Shown here: in pieces, positions 1 through 6,105 of the stretch | Layout of the letters: every line of letters starts with the position of its first letter | How positions within the stretch are numbered: position 1 is the first letter of the stretch | DNA from: Microcaldota archaeon | Lineage (GTDB): Archaea; Micrarchaeota; Micrarchaeia; Anstonellales; Bilamarchaeaceae | Reading direction: 5' to 3' | NCBI GenBank assembly: GCA_030666035.1 | Contig: DAOUYQ010000013.1 | Coordinates: 1-10,662 of the forward strand | DNA length: 10,662 nucleotides | Position numbers and translations under genes: made by a program | Notes under the pieces: generated by a model | Seen by the model: the letters and a program-made list of their open reading frames with translations, nothing else | Told to the model about the DNA's origin: nothing | Databases searched by the model: none

Positions 1-12
1 AACAAGGATGAA

Positions 13-29
13 TCAGAGCTCCAGTTTCT
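13..29 (+). repeat. 17-base direct repeat, copy 1
   Basis: TCAGAGCTCCAGTTTCT occurs here and again at 161-177, exact and in the same orientation, 148 bases apart. The sequences after the two copies share only scattered pieces (ATTACTTT and GGTGAT). It could be a duplicated upstream segment, an element boundary or a dispersed genomic repeat. The window does not decide between these. Confidence 0.7.
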
Positions 30-61
30 GATTACTTTGGTGATTAGTGCTAAGCAGACAT

Positions 62-81
62 TATGTAACCATGGTTACATA
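62..81. promoter_or_regulatory. Perfect 20-base palindrome, possible operator
   Basis: TATGTAACCATGGTTACATA is its own reverse complement over all 20 bases, with no spacer. Uninterrupted dyads of this size are typical binding sites for dimeric helix-turn-helix regulators. The half-site GTTACATA recurs at 4893-4900, and as TATGTAAC at 8201-8208, both intergenic. No neighbouring gene encodes an obvious regulator. The DUF4234-like gene begins about 170 bases downstream, and whatever lies left of the window is unseen, so the target gene is unknown. Confidence 0.45.
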
Positions 82-160
82 TTACGTCGGTAGCGTAAAA
101 CGAGGGCTTTTTGGCTACTGTTTTTGGCAACGGAGCAAAACGGCAGAACAAAAACGGTAT

Positions 161-177
161 TCAGAGCTCCAGTTTCT
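161..177 (+). repeat. 17-base direct repeat, copy 2
   Basis: Second exact copy of the repeat at 13-29, same orientation, lying between the palindrome and the DUF4234-like gene. Confidence 0.7.
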
Positions 178-252
178 CATCCCTGGTTGGAGGGATAGAA
201 AAAACGCCAGAAGGTTTTAATTACTTTTTTCCGAAGCAGGTTTGGTGATCAT

Positions 253-573
253 ATAGGAGTAAAGAAAAGAGGGCCAATATTCGTAATTATTGCAAGCGTC
301 ATTACGCTTGGGATTTATGCGATTTATTGGTTCTATAATACGACTAGGGAACTAGGAGAAATCAACAAGAGCGAGACTAACCCGCTCCTGTGGACAATTG
401 GGCTGTTTATCCCGCTTGTGAACCTTTGGGTGTTCTGGAAATACTCCGGGGAAACGGAAAAGGCTTTGAAGAACAAGTACAGCCAGCTGATCCTCTTCCT
501 TGCATGGATTGTATTCTTCCCGATTGCACAGTACCTAACCCAAAAAGGAATCAATGAGTACGCTACGGCGTAA
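253..573 (+). CDS. DUF4234-like small membrane protein, start codon abnormal
   Basis: The frame ending at TAA 571-573 encodes about 106 residues that resemble DUF4234 proteins, a family of small membrane proteins of unknown role. A short basic segment (KKRG) is followed by a first membrane helix with the family-like string ITLGIYAIYWFYNTTREL, a second helix with LFIPLVNLWVFWKY, and a third ending in QYLTQKGINEYA, which matches the usual Gln and Asn near the family's end. The frame is open from the TAG at 196-198, but it contains no ATG at all, and its first in-frame GTG (418) lies beyond helix 1. I place the start at ATA 253, because GGTGATC (244-250), complementary to the archaeal 16S 3' end, sits just before it. 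A mutated start, a frameshift near 245-260 or a base error are alternatives, so the gene may be decaying. Confidence 0.7.
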   Translation: MGVKKRGPIFVIIASVITLGIYAIYWFYNTTRELGEINKSETNPLLWTIGLFIPLVNLWVFWKYSGETEKALKNKYSQLILFLAWIVFFPIAQYLTQKGINEYATA

Positions 574-599
574 CTCTTTTTTTACTTTTTTATTTTAGA
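574..599 (+). terminator. T-rich terminator after the DUF4234-like gene
   Basis: Immediately after the stop come T-runs of seven and six, then TATTTTA, on the plus strand. Archaeal RNA polymerase terminates at such T-tracts without needing a hairpin. On the opposite strand this tract is A-rich and would not stop the minus-strand gene that ends at 606. Confidence 0.5.
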
Positions 600-605
600 A
601 CTAGT

Positions 606-1124
606 TTATGCTGCCTTGCGCATTTTTTGGGGTTCCCTTCCCCTTCTTGCTGGAAGCCTGGACACTTTGGTGCTGGAATTGACAATCTCCCGGATATCTG
701 CCATTTCCCTAAGGGTTCTTCCATGCTTTTTTGCAGTTGTTCTGAGGTTCTTTTTCAGGAATCCCTTTGAAGAACTGTAAACAAGGTCTATTGTATCGCT
801 TATTCTCTCTGCCGGTTTTCCAGTTCTATCTTTCTCTTCCCTGAGAAGGATGGGGAATATCTTCGCCGGATAGTCCATTGAAATAAGGAAAACTGCTGCA
901 TCTGCCACTATTACCACGGATTCTTCAGGGTCCTTCATTGCCTTCACTAGCGTAGTAAGGTTCTGCTCTGTAATTGTGGCTGAATCGCCGAGGAGAACGT
1001 CCATAAATTGCTTCACTGCTTCTTTTCTTTTTTCAGGGGTTCCCTTTTCAATGAGTTCTATGAGTGCAACTGGGGTCTTGCGTATGCGCAACTCTGGGCC
1101 CAATGAAATTGCCTGTTCTCCCAT
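606..1124 (-). CDS. Short HEAT-like repeat protein with basic tail
   Basis: A 172-residue soluble protein of no recognised family. Residues 18-95 form amphipathic helix pairs of HEAT type: one around LIELIEKGTPEKRKEAVKQF, a second around LTTLVKAMKDPEESVVIVAD. The C-terminal 20-odd residues are rich in Arg, Lys and Pro (KVSRLPARRG onward) and look disordered. Residues 18-80 align by eye with residues 17-77 of the HEAT-like protein starting at 9543, sharing the G-x-P-E turn and the A-M-x-x-D stretch. HEAT repeats are protein-binding scaffolds, so an adaptor role is likely, but the partner is unknown. The frame extends upstream to 1277, but that would overlap the next gene's 3' end. ATG 1124 sits 25 bases after a good TATA box, fitting a leaderless mRNA. 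Confidence 0.75.
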   Translation of the reverse strand: MGEQAISLGPELRIRKTPVALIELIEKGTPEKRKEAVKQFMDVLLGDSATITEQNLTTLVKAMKDPEESVVIVADAAVFLISMDYPAKIFPILLREEKDRTGKPAERISDTIDLVYSSSKGFLKKNLRTTAKKHGRTLREMADIREIVNSSTKVSRLPARRGREPQKMRKAA

Positions 1125-1148
1125 ACTGATATATACCCATAGAAAGTC

Positions 1149-1156
1149 TTTTAAAT
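1149..1156 (-). promoter_or_regulatory. TATA box for the short HEAT-like gene
   Basis: The minus strand reads ATTTAAAA here, 24-25 bases before ATG 1124. This spacing places transcription initiation at or next to the start codon, so the mRNA is probably leaderless. The box lies in the 77-base gap after the pseudoprotease gene, so this gene need not depend on read-through. Confidence 0.55.
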
Positions 1157-1201
1157 CCACATTTTGGGACAAAAGATTATTGCACCCTCCCTTTGGGAGC
1201 T

Positions 1202-2521
1202 TCAGGCGTAAAAGTTGATTAGGAAGTACAATGGGATGAATGTGCAGAAGGTTATTGCCCACAGCCAAAAGTTCCATTTCTTAATTAGCAGGCCTGGCAT
1301 TGGCTTAAATGGAAGGATTTCAGTTACTGCAATTGCGGATGCAACGGTCTGGAAAACAGGCAGATATTCATGCGGGGCAATGAAGTTGAGAATAAAGATT
1401 GCAATTGCCACGAGCATTGCAACCGAAAGAACCGCCCATTTCATGAGTGCTGCTTTTCTCTCCATCTCCCTGGAGATATGCTCTACTTCAAAGCCCGGAG
1501 TCTGCAGGGTAAAACCAAAAATTGAGGAAACCCAGCAGAGTGCCCCTCCGGACCCCCAGAATACATATTCTGTGTGCGTTTTGTATTTTCCATCAAAGAG
1601 CCAGCGGGTAAGGGAGCGTATATAATAGAGTATTGCAACAAAAATTACTGCTGCTGCACCCATGGGAATAAGTTCCCAGCTAAATCCTGTATAGAGGTAT
1701 GCAACGCCCATTCCATAGAAGAATGCACCTGCGAATATTGCAAGCAGCTCACGGAAACGGACTGGAACCCCAAAGAGGTGGATTCCTGTGAATACTTCCT
1801 TGACATTTTTCCTTCCGGTATCCCTCTCCTTTGTTTTGAAGATTCCTGCTAAATAGATGCGGATTACCGGGATTGCAGCCAAGGCTAAAGTTGAGAGAAG
1901 AAAGGATATTATAGGAATTGCCCCCTTAGGAATCAGTGCCCTGAGCGGGGAGGTTTCTATTCCCTCTTTCCTTAAGTTGTGGTAACCGCGAAGGTCTGAG
2001 AGAATGAAGAATTTTCCTCCCCCCGGAGTGGTTCCGGAGCGCACCATCATTTTATCAGAAAGGTTCCAGGTCCTTTGCACAAGGCCTTCTTTTTCCAGAT
2101 AAAATGCAAGGTCGTTCTGGCTGGGGCCTCCGAGGATTACAAGAAAATCGTCTGAGCGGATGAGTGGGCGCGCCTCCTCATCACTTGTTCTCTTGAATTT
2201 AAAGAATACCGGGTGTTCATTTGCAAATGCAAGGAGCACTTCCTTCTCTGCAATGGAGAGGTCTGTCCCTATTACCAGGTAGCCTCTCTCCGAGATTATT
2301 TCCCTGAGGGGCCTTCCCCCATAAGAAGCGGAAATTTCCGAAGTCATTTCCCTTAATTCCGCTCTTGTGCGCTCATCCTGGACAAGGAACTGGGGCAGCT
2401 GGATTTCATTGGAATTCTGAATTTGGGGTGCAGGCTCTCTTGGCTCTGTGTGGAGCGCGGGCGCTGCTGTGCATATTGGAACGAGTAATAATAGAAAAGA
2501 CAGCAATGCAAGAAAACGCAT
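1202..2521 (-). CDS. Membrane pseudoprotease resembling site-2 protease (M50)
   Basis: A 439-residue protein with an N-terminal signal sequence (about residues 1-20), a predicted extracytoplasmic domain (21-200, including ILGGPSQNDLAF at 130-140), and six or so membrane helices from 202 to 436. The membrane part follows the order of archaeal site-2-protease-like proteins: LHLFGVPVRF-type entry (248-256), a helix where HExxH should lie, an IFGF...TPGFEV segment (334-346), then LPFKPMPG (403-410) and a K-W-N-x-W end. The catalytic positions are replaced. HExxH reads RSLTR (302-306), and the Asp-containing L-D-G motif reads M-P-G (408-410). I therefore infer an inactive homologue that may bind or sense rather than cleave. 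The alignment is by eye against remembered family patterns. It lies downstream of the cyclase gene, in the same direction. Confidence 0.65.
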   Translation of the reverse strand: MRFLALLSFLLLLVPICTAAPALHTEPREPAPQIQNSNEIQLPQFLVQDERTRAELREMTSEISASYGGRPLREIISERGYLVIGTDLSIAEKEVLLAFANEHPVFFKFKRTSDEEARPLIRSDDFLVILGGPSQNDLAFYLEKEGLVQRTWNLSDKMMVRSGTTPGGGKFFILSDLRGYHNLRKEGIETSPLRALIPKGAIPIISFLLSTLALAAIPVIRIYLAGIFKTKERDTGRKNVKEVFTGIHLFGVPVRFRELLAIFAGAFFYGMGVAYLYTGFSWELIPMGAAAVIFVAILYYIRSLTRWLFDGKYKTHTEYVFWGSGGALCWVSSIFGFTLQTPGFEVEHISREMERKAALMKWAVLSVAMLVAIAIFILNFIAPHEYLPVFQTVASAIAVTEILPFKPMPGLLIKKWNFWLWAITFCTFIPLYFLINFYA

Positions 2522-2543
2522 GGGGAATAAAAGAAAAGAAAGG

Positions 2544-2551
2544 ATTTAAAT
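2544..2551 (-). promoter_or_regulatory. TATA box for the pseudoprotease gene
   Basis: ATTTAAAT, identical on both strands, lies 22-30 bases before ATG 2521 on the minus strand, consistent with a leaderless start. It sits within 20 bases after the cyclase stop codon, so the pseudoprotease could be transcribed alone or by read-through. Confidence 0.5.
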
Positions 2552-2559
2552 TGGTTTAT

Positions 2560-4488
2560 TTATCCAGCAAGGAAGAGTTCCTTGTAAACACGCCTCATAT
2601 ATGGGTACATGCTGGTTTGGGATAGTTCACTTGCGATTGTTACCCAATCTACAGGTTCTTTTTCACCCTGGTGCGCCTTCCTTGTGCGCATAGACTGGAT
2701 TGTTCTGCTTAAGCGGATGATTTCTGCTGCGAGATCAACTTCGTCCCCTGTTGCTGATGAAATTGCCTTGTTCCTTCCGCTGAATGAAAGATTATCCAGC
2801 ACTTCAAGAGTTTCAGCAGGGAAGATGTCTTCCTGGGCTCCTCTTTTGCGCGCTGCTGCATTCCTCTCCTGGAGCAATTCTCTGGAAACACCCTGGAGAT
2901 TCCTTATCATTTCAACTACTTCAGGTCCATGGTCATCCTGCACAGTTGCGAGGGATTTTCCAAAGAGGCCCCCAATTCTCTGTGCTTTTGAAAAAGCAGT
3001 TGAAACTCCCTGGTCTGTTTCAGGAGGCTCTGCAAGCTTCAGGAGCCCGACTTCCGCAAGAAGCGAAGGGAGCACGATGCATTTTGCAACATATTCTTTC
3101 ATCTTTTCTTCGTTTATGTTTCCCTTTTTATCAAAAATTTCCTGCTGCACCAATTTGCCTTCAAGCGCCTGGAGATACTTATCCTGCTGCGCTCCCCAGT
3201 TCTTCTGGATTCCGTCCATGATGTAGAGTGCAACTCCTGCAGACCTGCAGGCTGTGCTGAATGCAAAGGAGGGTGAGCCTGTGTGCTGCATCAGGTACAT
3301 GATGTAAAACTCTGCAAGCGGGTTGAAATTAGTCTTTGTTGGGCAGCTATAATGGGTTGAAATATCCTCCACAAACTGCTCCAATTCGGATTTCTCTCCA
3401 TTTTCGCCTTTGTATTTTCCCCCGAGGAACATGTCCCTAAAGAGGCACTGCTCCGGAATAGAGCCGCTGTCTTCCTTGAAAGTAAGGTAATCCTTAAGCT
3501 CCCAGATGGAAATTTCATGCTTGCTTAGGCCTTTGAGCTTGAGGCCTGTGGCCTTTGCAAATTTCTCCTGGTAATATTCACGGCCGACTTTATTCTCAAT
3601 TTCCGAGAGTTCTTCAACAGTACAAAGCTTTTTTCCAACACCAGTTACAAGCAGGAAACGCATACGCTTTTCATGCTCTTCCCTCTTGAGAAGATACTCT
3701 GTCTTTGCATCAGCAAGCTGCTCGTCCTGGAGGTTTCTTCTCTCAAAAACGTGGAACAGGATTCCGCAAAGCTTGGATGCGCGTGCGCGCAGTTCAAATT
3801 CTTCAATAACCAGTTCCTTGCTTTTCGGAATGGTTTGGAGGTCCTTGCTCAATCTCCTGAGCTTTTTATCAATGGCATCAAGTGTTTTCTGGATCTCTTC
3901 TGCAGGCTGTGCCGGGACCAAGCGGAAGTACGGGTCCAGGGAAGTATATGCGTTCCCGTCCACTACAATTCCATCACGCTGTGCAAGGCCATTATACCTT
4001 GCTGCACGGTTCATCGTATCACAGATTACTGTGGGGCGTATTTTATTCTTGTTTATGAAAATGTATCCCATTGCCAGTGAAGCCCGAATATGGATTCTAA
4101 GGGATTCAGATTCTCCTTTTGTTTCCATCTCATAGTCAACAAGCTCATTGTGCTTTGAAAAAAGTGACCTTACGGTAAGGAGAACCCGGGCAGCTTCCGT
4201 GTTGCAAAGCCCCATATTGTCCCCGGTTGCCATAACCACCTGGGAAAGTGCATCCCCAATGAGTGTATCCATCATTGCCCTAAACGGCTTTGCTGAGCAA
4301 ATCAGGTATTTGTGCATCCTTCCAACTGTTGCATCCACTTCCTGCTGGGAACGGTTTTTTGCATCCCTGGTGGATTCTGCCTGGTCGGTCATGAGCGCGC
4401 ATCCCTTGAAATCATGCTGGGCATAGGGAAGTCCGCTATGCTCAACAACCGTCCTGCTGTAATCATCAACACTTGTATCCAAAATCAT
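2560..4488 (-). CDS. Class III nucleotide cyclase with degenerate HD-GYP-like C-terminus
   Basis: A 642-residue soluble protein. Residues 28-192 match the class III adenylate/guanylate cyclase domain. ALMTDQAEST (31-40) corresponds to the first metal-Asp motif, TLIGDAL (75-81) to the second, and CDTMNRAAR (156-164) to the transition-state Asn/Arg motif. D35 and D79 are 44 apart, as in well-studied family members, and N160 and R164 are four apart, as expected, so catalysis looks possible. The Lys and Asp that choose ATP are T75 and T153, so the substrate cannot be predicted. Residues 195-330 are helical and charged. Residues 392-640 look like an HD-GYP phosphodiesterase domain with its metal ligands lost: LLAEVG (476-481) stands where LLHDIG is usual, and DLAAEIIRLSRTIQSM (585-600) resembles the family's final motif. 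Class III cyclases are uncommon in archaea. Start ATG 4488 has a TATA-like box upstream. Confidence 0.75.
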   Translation of the reverse strand: MILDTSVDDYSRTVVEHSGLPYAQHDFKGCALMTDQAESTRDAKNRSQQEVDATVGRMHKYLICSAKPFRAMMDTLIGDALSQVVMATGDNMGLCNTEAARVLLTVRSLFSKHNELVDYEMETKGESESLRIHIRASLAMGYIFINKNKIRPTVICDTMNRAARYNGLAQRDGIVVDGNAYTSLDPYFRLVPAQPAEEIQKTLDAIDKKLRRLSKDLQTIPKSKELVIEEFELRARASKLCGILFHVFERRNLQDEQLADAKTEYLLKREEHEKRMRFLLVTGVGKKLCTVEELSEIENKVGREYYQEKFAKATGLKLKGLSKHEISIWELKDYLTFKEDSGSIPEQCLFRDMFLGGKYKGENGEKSELEQFVEDISTHYSCPTKTNFNPLAEFYIMYLMQHTGSPSFAFSTACRSAGVALYIMDGIQKNWGAQQDKYLQALEGKLVQQEIFDKKGNINEEKMKEYVAKCIVLPSLLAEVGLLKLAEPPETDQGVSTAFSKAQRIGGLFGKSLATVQDDHGPEVVEMIRNLQGVSRELLQERNAAARKRGAQEDIFPAETLEVLDNLSFSGRNKAISSATGDEVDLAAEIIRLSRTIQSMRTRKAHQGEKEPVDWVTIASELSQTSMYPYMRRVYKELFLAG

Positions 4489-4522
4489 GTTGATTCTGAA
4501 TGTGAAATCATCAAGCGGGCTA

Positions 4523-4864
4523 TTAATATTTAAGGAAACTGGGCACTCTGCCCGGGTCCCAGCTTTGAGGGTTTAACTCAAGCGGGCTTTGTGCCAGCCA
4601 TTCGAATAAAAGGTCTTTTTGGGAGTCCGGGCAGAGCGTAAGAAGCTCATTTAGCGTTGCATCCATTTTTTCCTGGTCGTGGAAAAGTGCATTCAGCCTG
4701 CAGTATTCCGGGAGCCTCTGCTTTGCATCATGCTTAAGCTCAATTGCTGAAGGGCGAAGCTTGCATTCTGTATCTGCTTTGGGGGACCTGCGCTTCACAC
4801 GCGGATTTGGGCCTCCCTCTTTCTGTGCACGAGATTTTTTCTGGATTTCTCTGGTTTCTGCCAT
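4523..4864 (-). CDS. Small basic hypothetical protein
   Basis: A 113-residue protein that I do not recognise. Residues 1-45 are strongly basic and probably disordered, with clusters such as RVKRRSPK that could bind nucleic acid or an acidic partner. Residues 46-110 are predicted helical and contain a compact segment around LNELLTLCPDSQKDLLFEWL. The frame continues three codons upstream to a GTG at 4873, but ATG 4864 is the likelier start. It ends 35 bases before the cyclase start and is co-directional with it, and the cyclase promoter overlaps its stop codon. A functional link to the cyclase is plausible but rests on position only. A GTTACATA element lies in its promoter. Confidence 0.65.
   Translation of the reverse strand: MAETREIQKKSRAQKEGGPNPRVKRRSPKADTECKLRPSAIELKHDAKQRLPEYCRLNALFHDQEKMDATLNELLTLCPDSQKDLLFEWLAQSPLELNPQSWDPGRVPSFLKY
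4525..4532 (-). promoter_or_regulatory. TATA-like box for the cyclase gene
   Basis: The minus strand reads TAAATATT here, inside a longer AT-rich stretch (4521-4533) that overlaps the end of the upstream gene. It is about 37-44 bases before ATG 4488, which would leave a leader of roughly 10-15 bases. Confidence 0.4.
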
Positions 4865-4892
4865 AAATATCACTTTTGGTGTTATAGTTAGT

Positions 4893-4900
4893 GTTACATA
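4893..4900 (+). promoter_or_regulatory. GTTACATA element between divergent genes
   Basis: This 8-mer is the half-site of the palindrome at 62-81. Here it sits just inside the TATA box of the minus-strand gene, between that box and the predicted start site, a position where a bound protein would block initiation. A five-base inverted repeat (GTTAT 4881-4885, ATAAC 4898-4902) overlaps it. Regulation is inferred from sequence alone. Confidence 0.3.
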
Positions 4901-4903
4901 ACG

Positions 4904-4913
4904 TTTTTAAATA
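4904..4913. promoter_or_regulatory. Shared TATA-like box between divergent genes
   Basis: TTTTTAAATA is the only strong AT box in the gap between the small basic protein gene (start 4864, minus) and the HEAT-like gene (start 4961, plus). It reads as a TATA box on either strand. Predicted leaders are about 15-20 bases for the minus gene and about 25 for the plus gene. An inverted repeat, GTGCGG (4914-4919) and CCGCAC (4933-4938), follows on the plus side near the predicted start site. Confidence 0.4.
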
Positions 4914-4960
4914 GTGCGGAAACGCAAAATAGCCGCACAAAGAGGGAAGCGTGCCCAAAA

Positions 4961-6103
4961 ATGTCGAAAAAGGAAAAAAGTGCAAATATCAGCAAAATTG
5001 CCCTCATTTTTAAACATTTAGAGGAAGAATATATTAATTGTATGGGCGGGTCCAAAGGTTTAAGTGGAGCCAGGATGGCGGAAGTCATCCGGCTTGCTAC
5101 AACTGATTTTAGTGTACTCAATTGCATTGGGCCAAAGGATTTGCAGGCTATTGCGGGCAGCGCGCTGCATGAACTTTCTCCTTCTGAGCTGCGGAGGTTC
5201 ATCATCACCTGTTTCAACTGCCAAAAAGAGAACCTGGGAATTATGATGGTGGATGAAGCAATTGCATACGCAATTGGTGGGGCTGGGAAGGAGGAACTTA
5301 TGAAAGCAGCAGTTGAGGTGATAGCTGCTCTTTCCACAAGCAACACGCTGGCGAAGGAGAAGCTATATGGGCTTCTGGAGCACGAGAATCCCGCAGTTGT
5401 TGGTGCGGTTGTGGAGAGCCTGGGGTACAGCTCCGATATGGAAAGATTCGGAAAAATATGCGGGCTGATGCTAAATCAGGATTTCAAAACCAGCCTTCTT
5501 GCAGTAGAATATGCAGAAGAATGCACGCAAAATGCTGCATTCAGAAAGCGGGAGGGCACTTATGCAATTGAACCTGCTTCAGAAGATTTTCTCAGGAATG
5601 CCCTTAATCGCCTTGAGGGCACATACAGGCAGCTTCAGGAAAGGGGGGGAGGACACCTAAAAAAGAGGATTATCCTGCTCATTGCATTAAGTTATAATGC
5701 GATTCTGGATTCCACGGAGTGGAAAATAGCAAAGGGGGAGGAAGTGGAAAAGAGGATATACTACAGCCTGGAGGAGCATCTGCATGAGGAGATTGGGCCA
5801 TCTGTGCGGCCGCTGCTCTTCAAGATGCTTTTGCATGGGGGAATTGAAGAGGGGACTGAGAAATCTGCGCTCAGCACCCTCGGGCGGCTGAGCAACAACA
5901 GGAAGCACCGGGCGAAAATCTCTTCCTGGATTAATAATGAGTATCTTATTCTCGAAAAACCAAAGAGCCTGCGGAACCTTGCATGGATGGTAAGGGACAG
6001 TTGCATGAGGGGAAAGCGGTTCTCTTCAATTCCTGCTCCTGCAAGCGATAAGACGAGCATAGTGCCAAAGGGGCTTGCTCCAAGCACTATGAAAAGGAAA
6101 TGA
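4961..6103 (+). CDS. HEAT-like repeat protein, 380 residues
   Basis: A soluble, mostly helical protein without a recognised family name. Its clearest HEAT-type pairs are at residues 110-155, with ELMKAAVEVIAAL followed by LYGLLEHENPAVVGAVVESL. Further helix pairs at 235-250 and 283-312 (ALSTLGRLS) fit an alpha-solenoid. The last 25 residues (SIPAPASDKTSIVPKGLAPS and beyond) are rich in Pro, Ser and Lys and look disordered, like the tails of the other HEAT-like proteins here. No catalytic motif is visible, so a scaffold or adaptor role is inferred. It is divergent from the cyclase block and convergent with the NurA-like gene, the two stops being only 2 bases apart. ATG 4961 is the first in-frame start after the promoter box. 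Confidence 0.75.
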   Translation: MSKKEKSANISKIALIFKHLEEEYINCMGGSKGLSGARMAEVIRLATTDFSVLNCIGPKDLQAIAGSALHELSPSELRRFIITCFNCQKENLGIMMVDEAIAYAIGGAGKEELMKAAVEVIAALSTSNTLAKEKLYGLLEHENPAVVGAVVESLGYSSDMERFGKICGLMLNQDFKTSLLAVEYAEECTQNAAFRKREGTYAIEPASEDFLRNALNRLEGTYRQLQERGGGHLKKRIILLIALSYNAILDSTEWKIAKGEEVEKRIYYSLEEHLHEEIGPSVRPLLFKMLLHGGIEEGTEKSALSTLGRLSNNRKHRAKISSWINNEYLILEKPKSLRNLAWMVRDSCMRGKRFSSIPAPASDKTSIVPKGLAPSTMKRK

Positions 6104-6105
6104 GC

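Larger units (their letters stand above)
1..252. other. Intergenic region with repeats, no convincing gene
   Basis: I found no gene I can support here. The stretch holds two copies of a 17-base direct repeat, a perfect 20-base palindrome, and a weak hairpin pairing 88-94 with 114-120 (seven pairs, one G-U). A 50-codon ORF starting at ATG 71 and ending at 220 has no recognisable features. An AT-rich box (about 214-222) and an anti-16S-like GGTGATC (244-250) lie just before the DUF4234-like gene and probably belong to its expression signals. Confidence 0.5.

Noticed and set aside
71..220. 50-codon ORF on the plus strand
   Set aside because: No recognisable motif, no good ribosome-binding or TATA signal, and it begins inside the palindrome.
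1125..1277. N-terminal extension of the short HEAT-like gene to an upstream ATG at 1277
   Set aside because: It would overlap the end of the pseudoprotease gene, its residues do not look HEAT-like, and the TATA box at 1149-1156 lies inside it.
2609..3226. Plus-strand ORF of 205 codons inside the cyclase gene
   Set aside because: Low-information antisense shadow of a gene with clear domain motifs.
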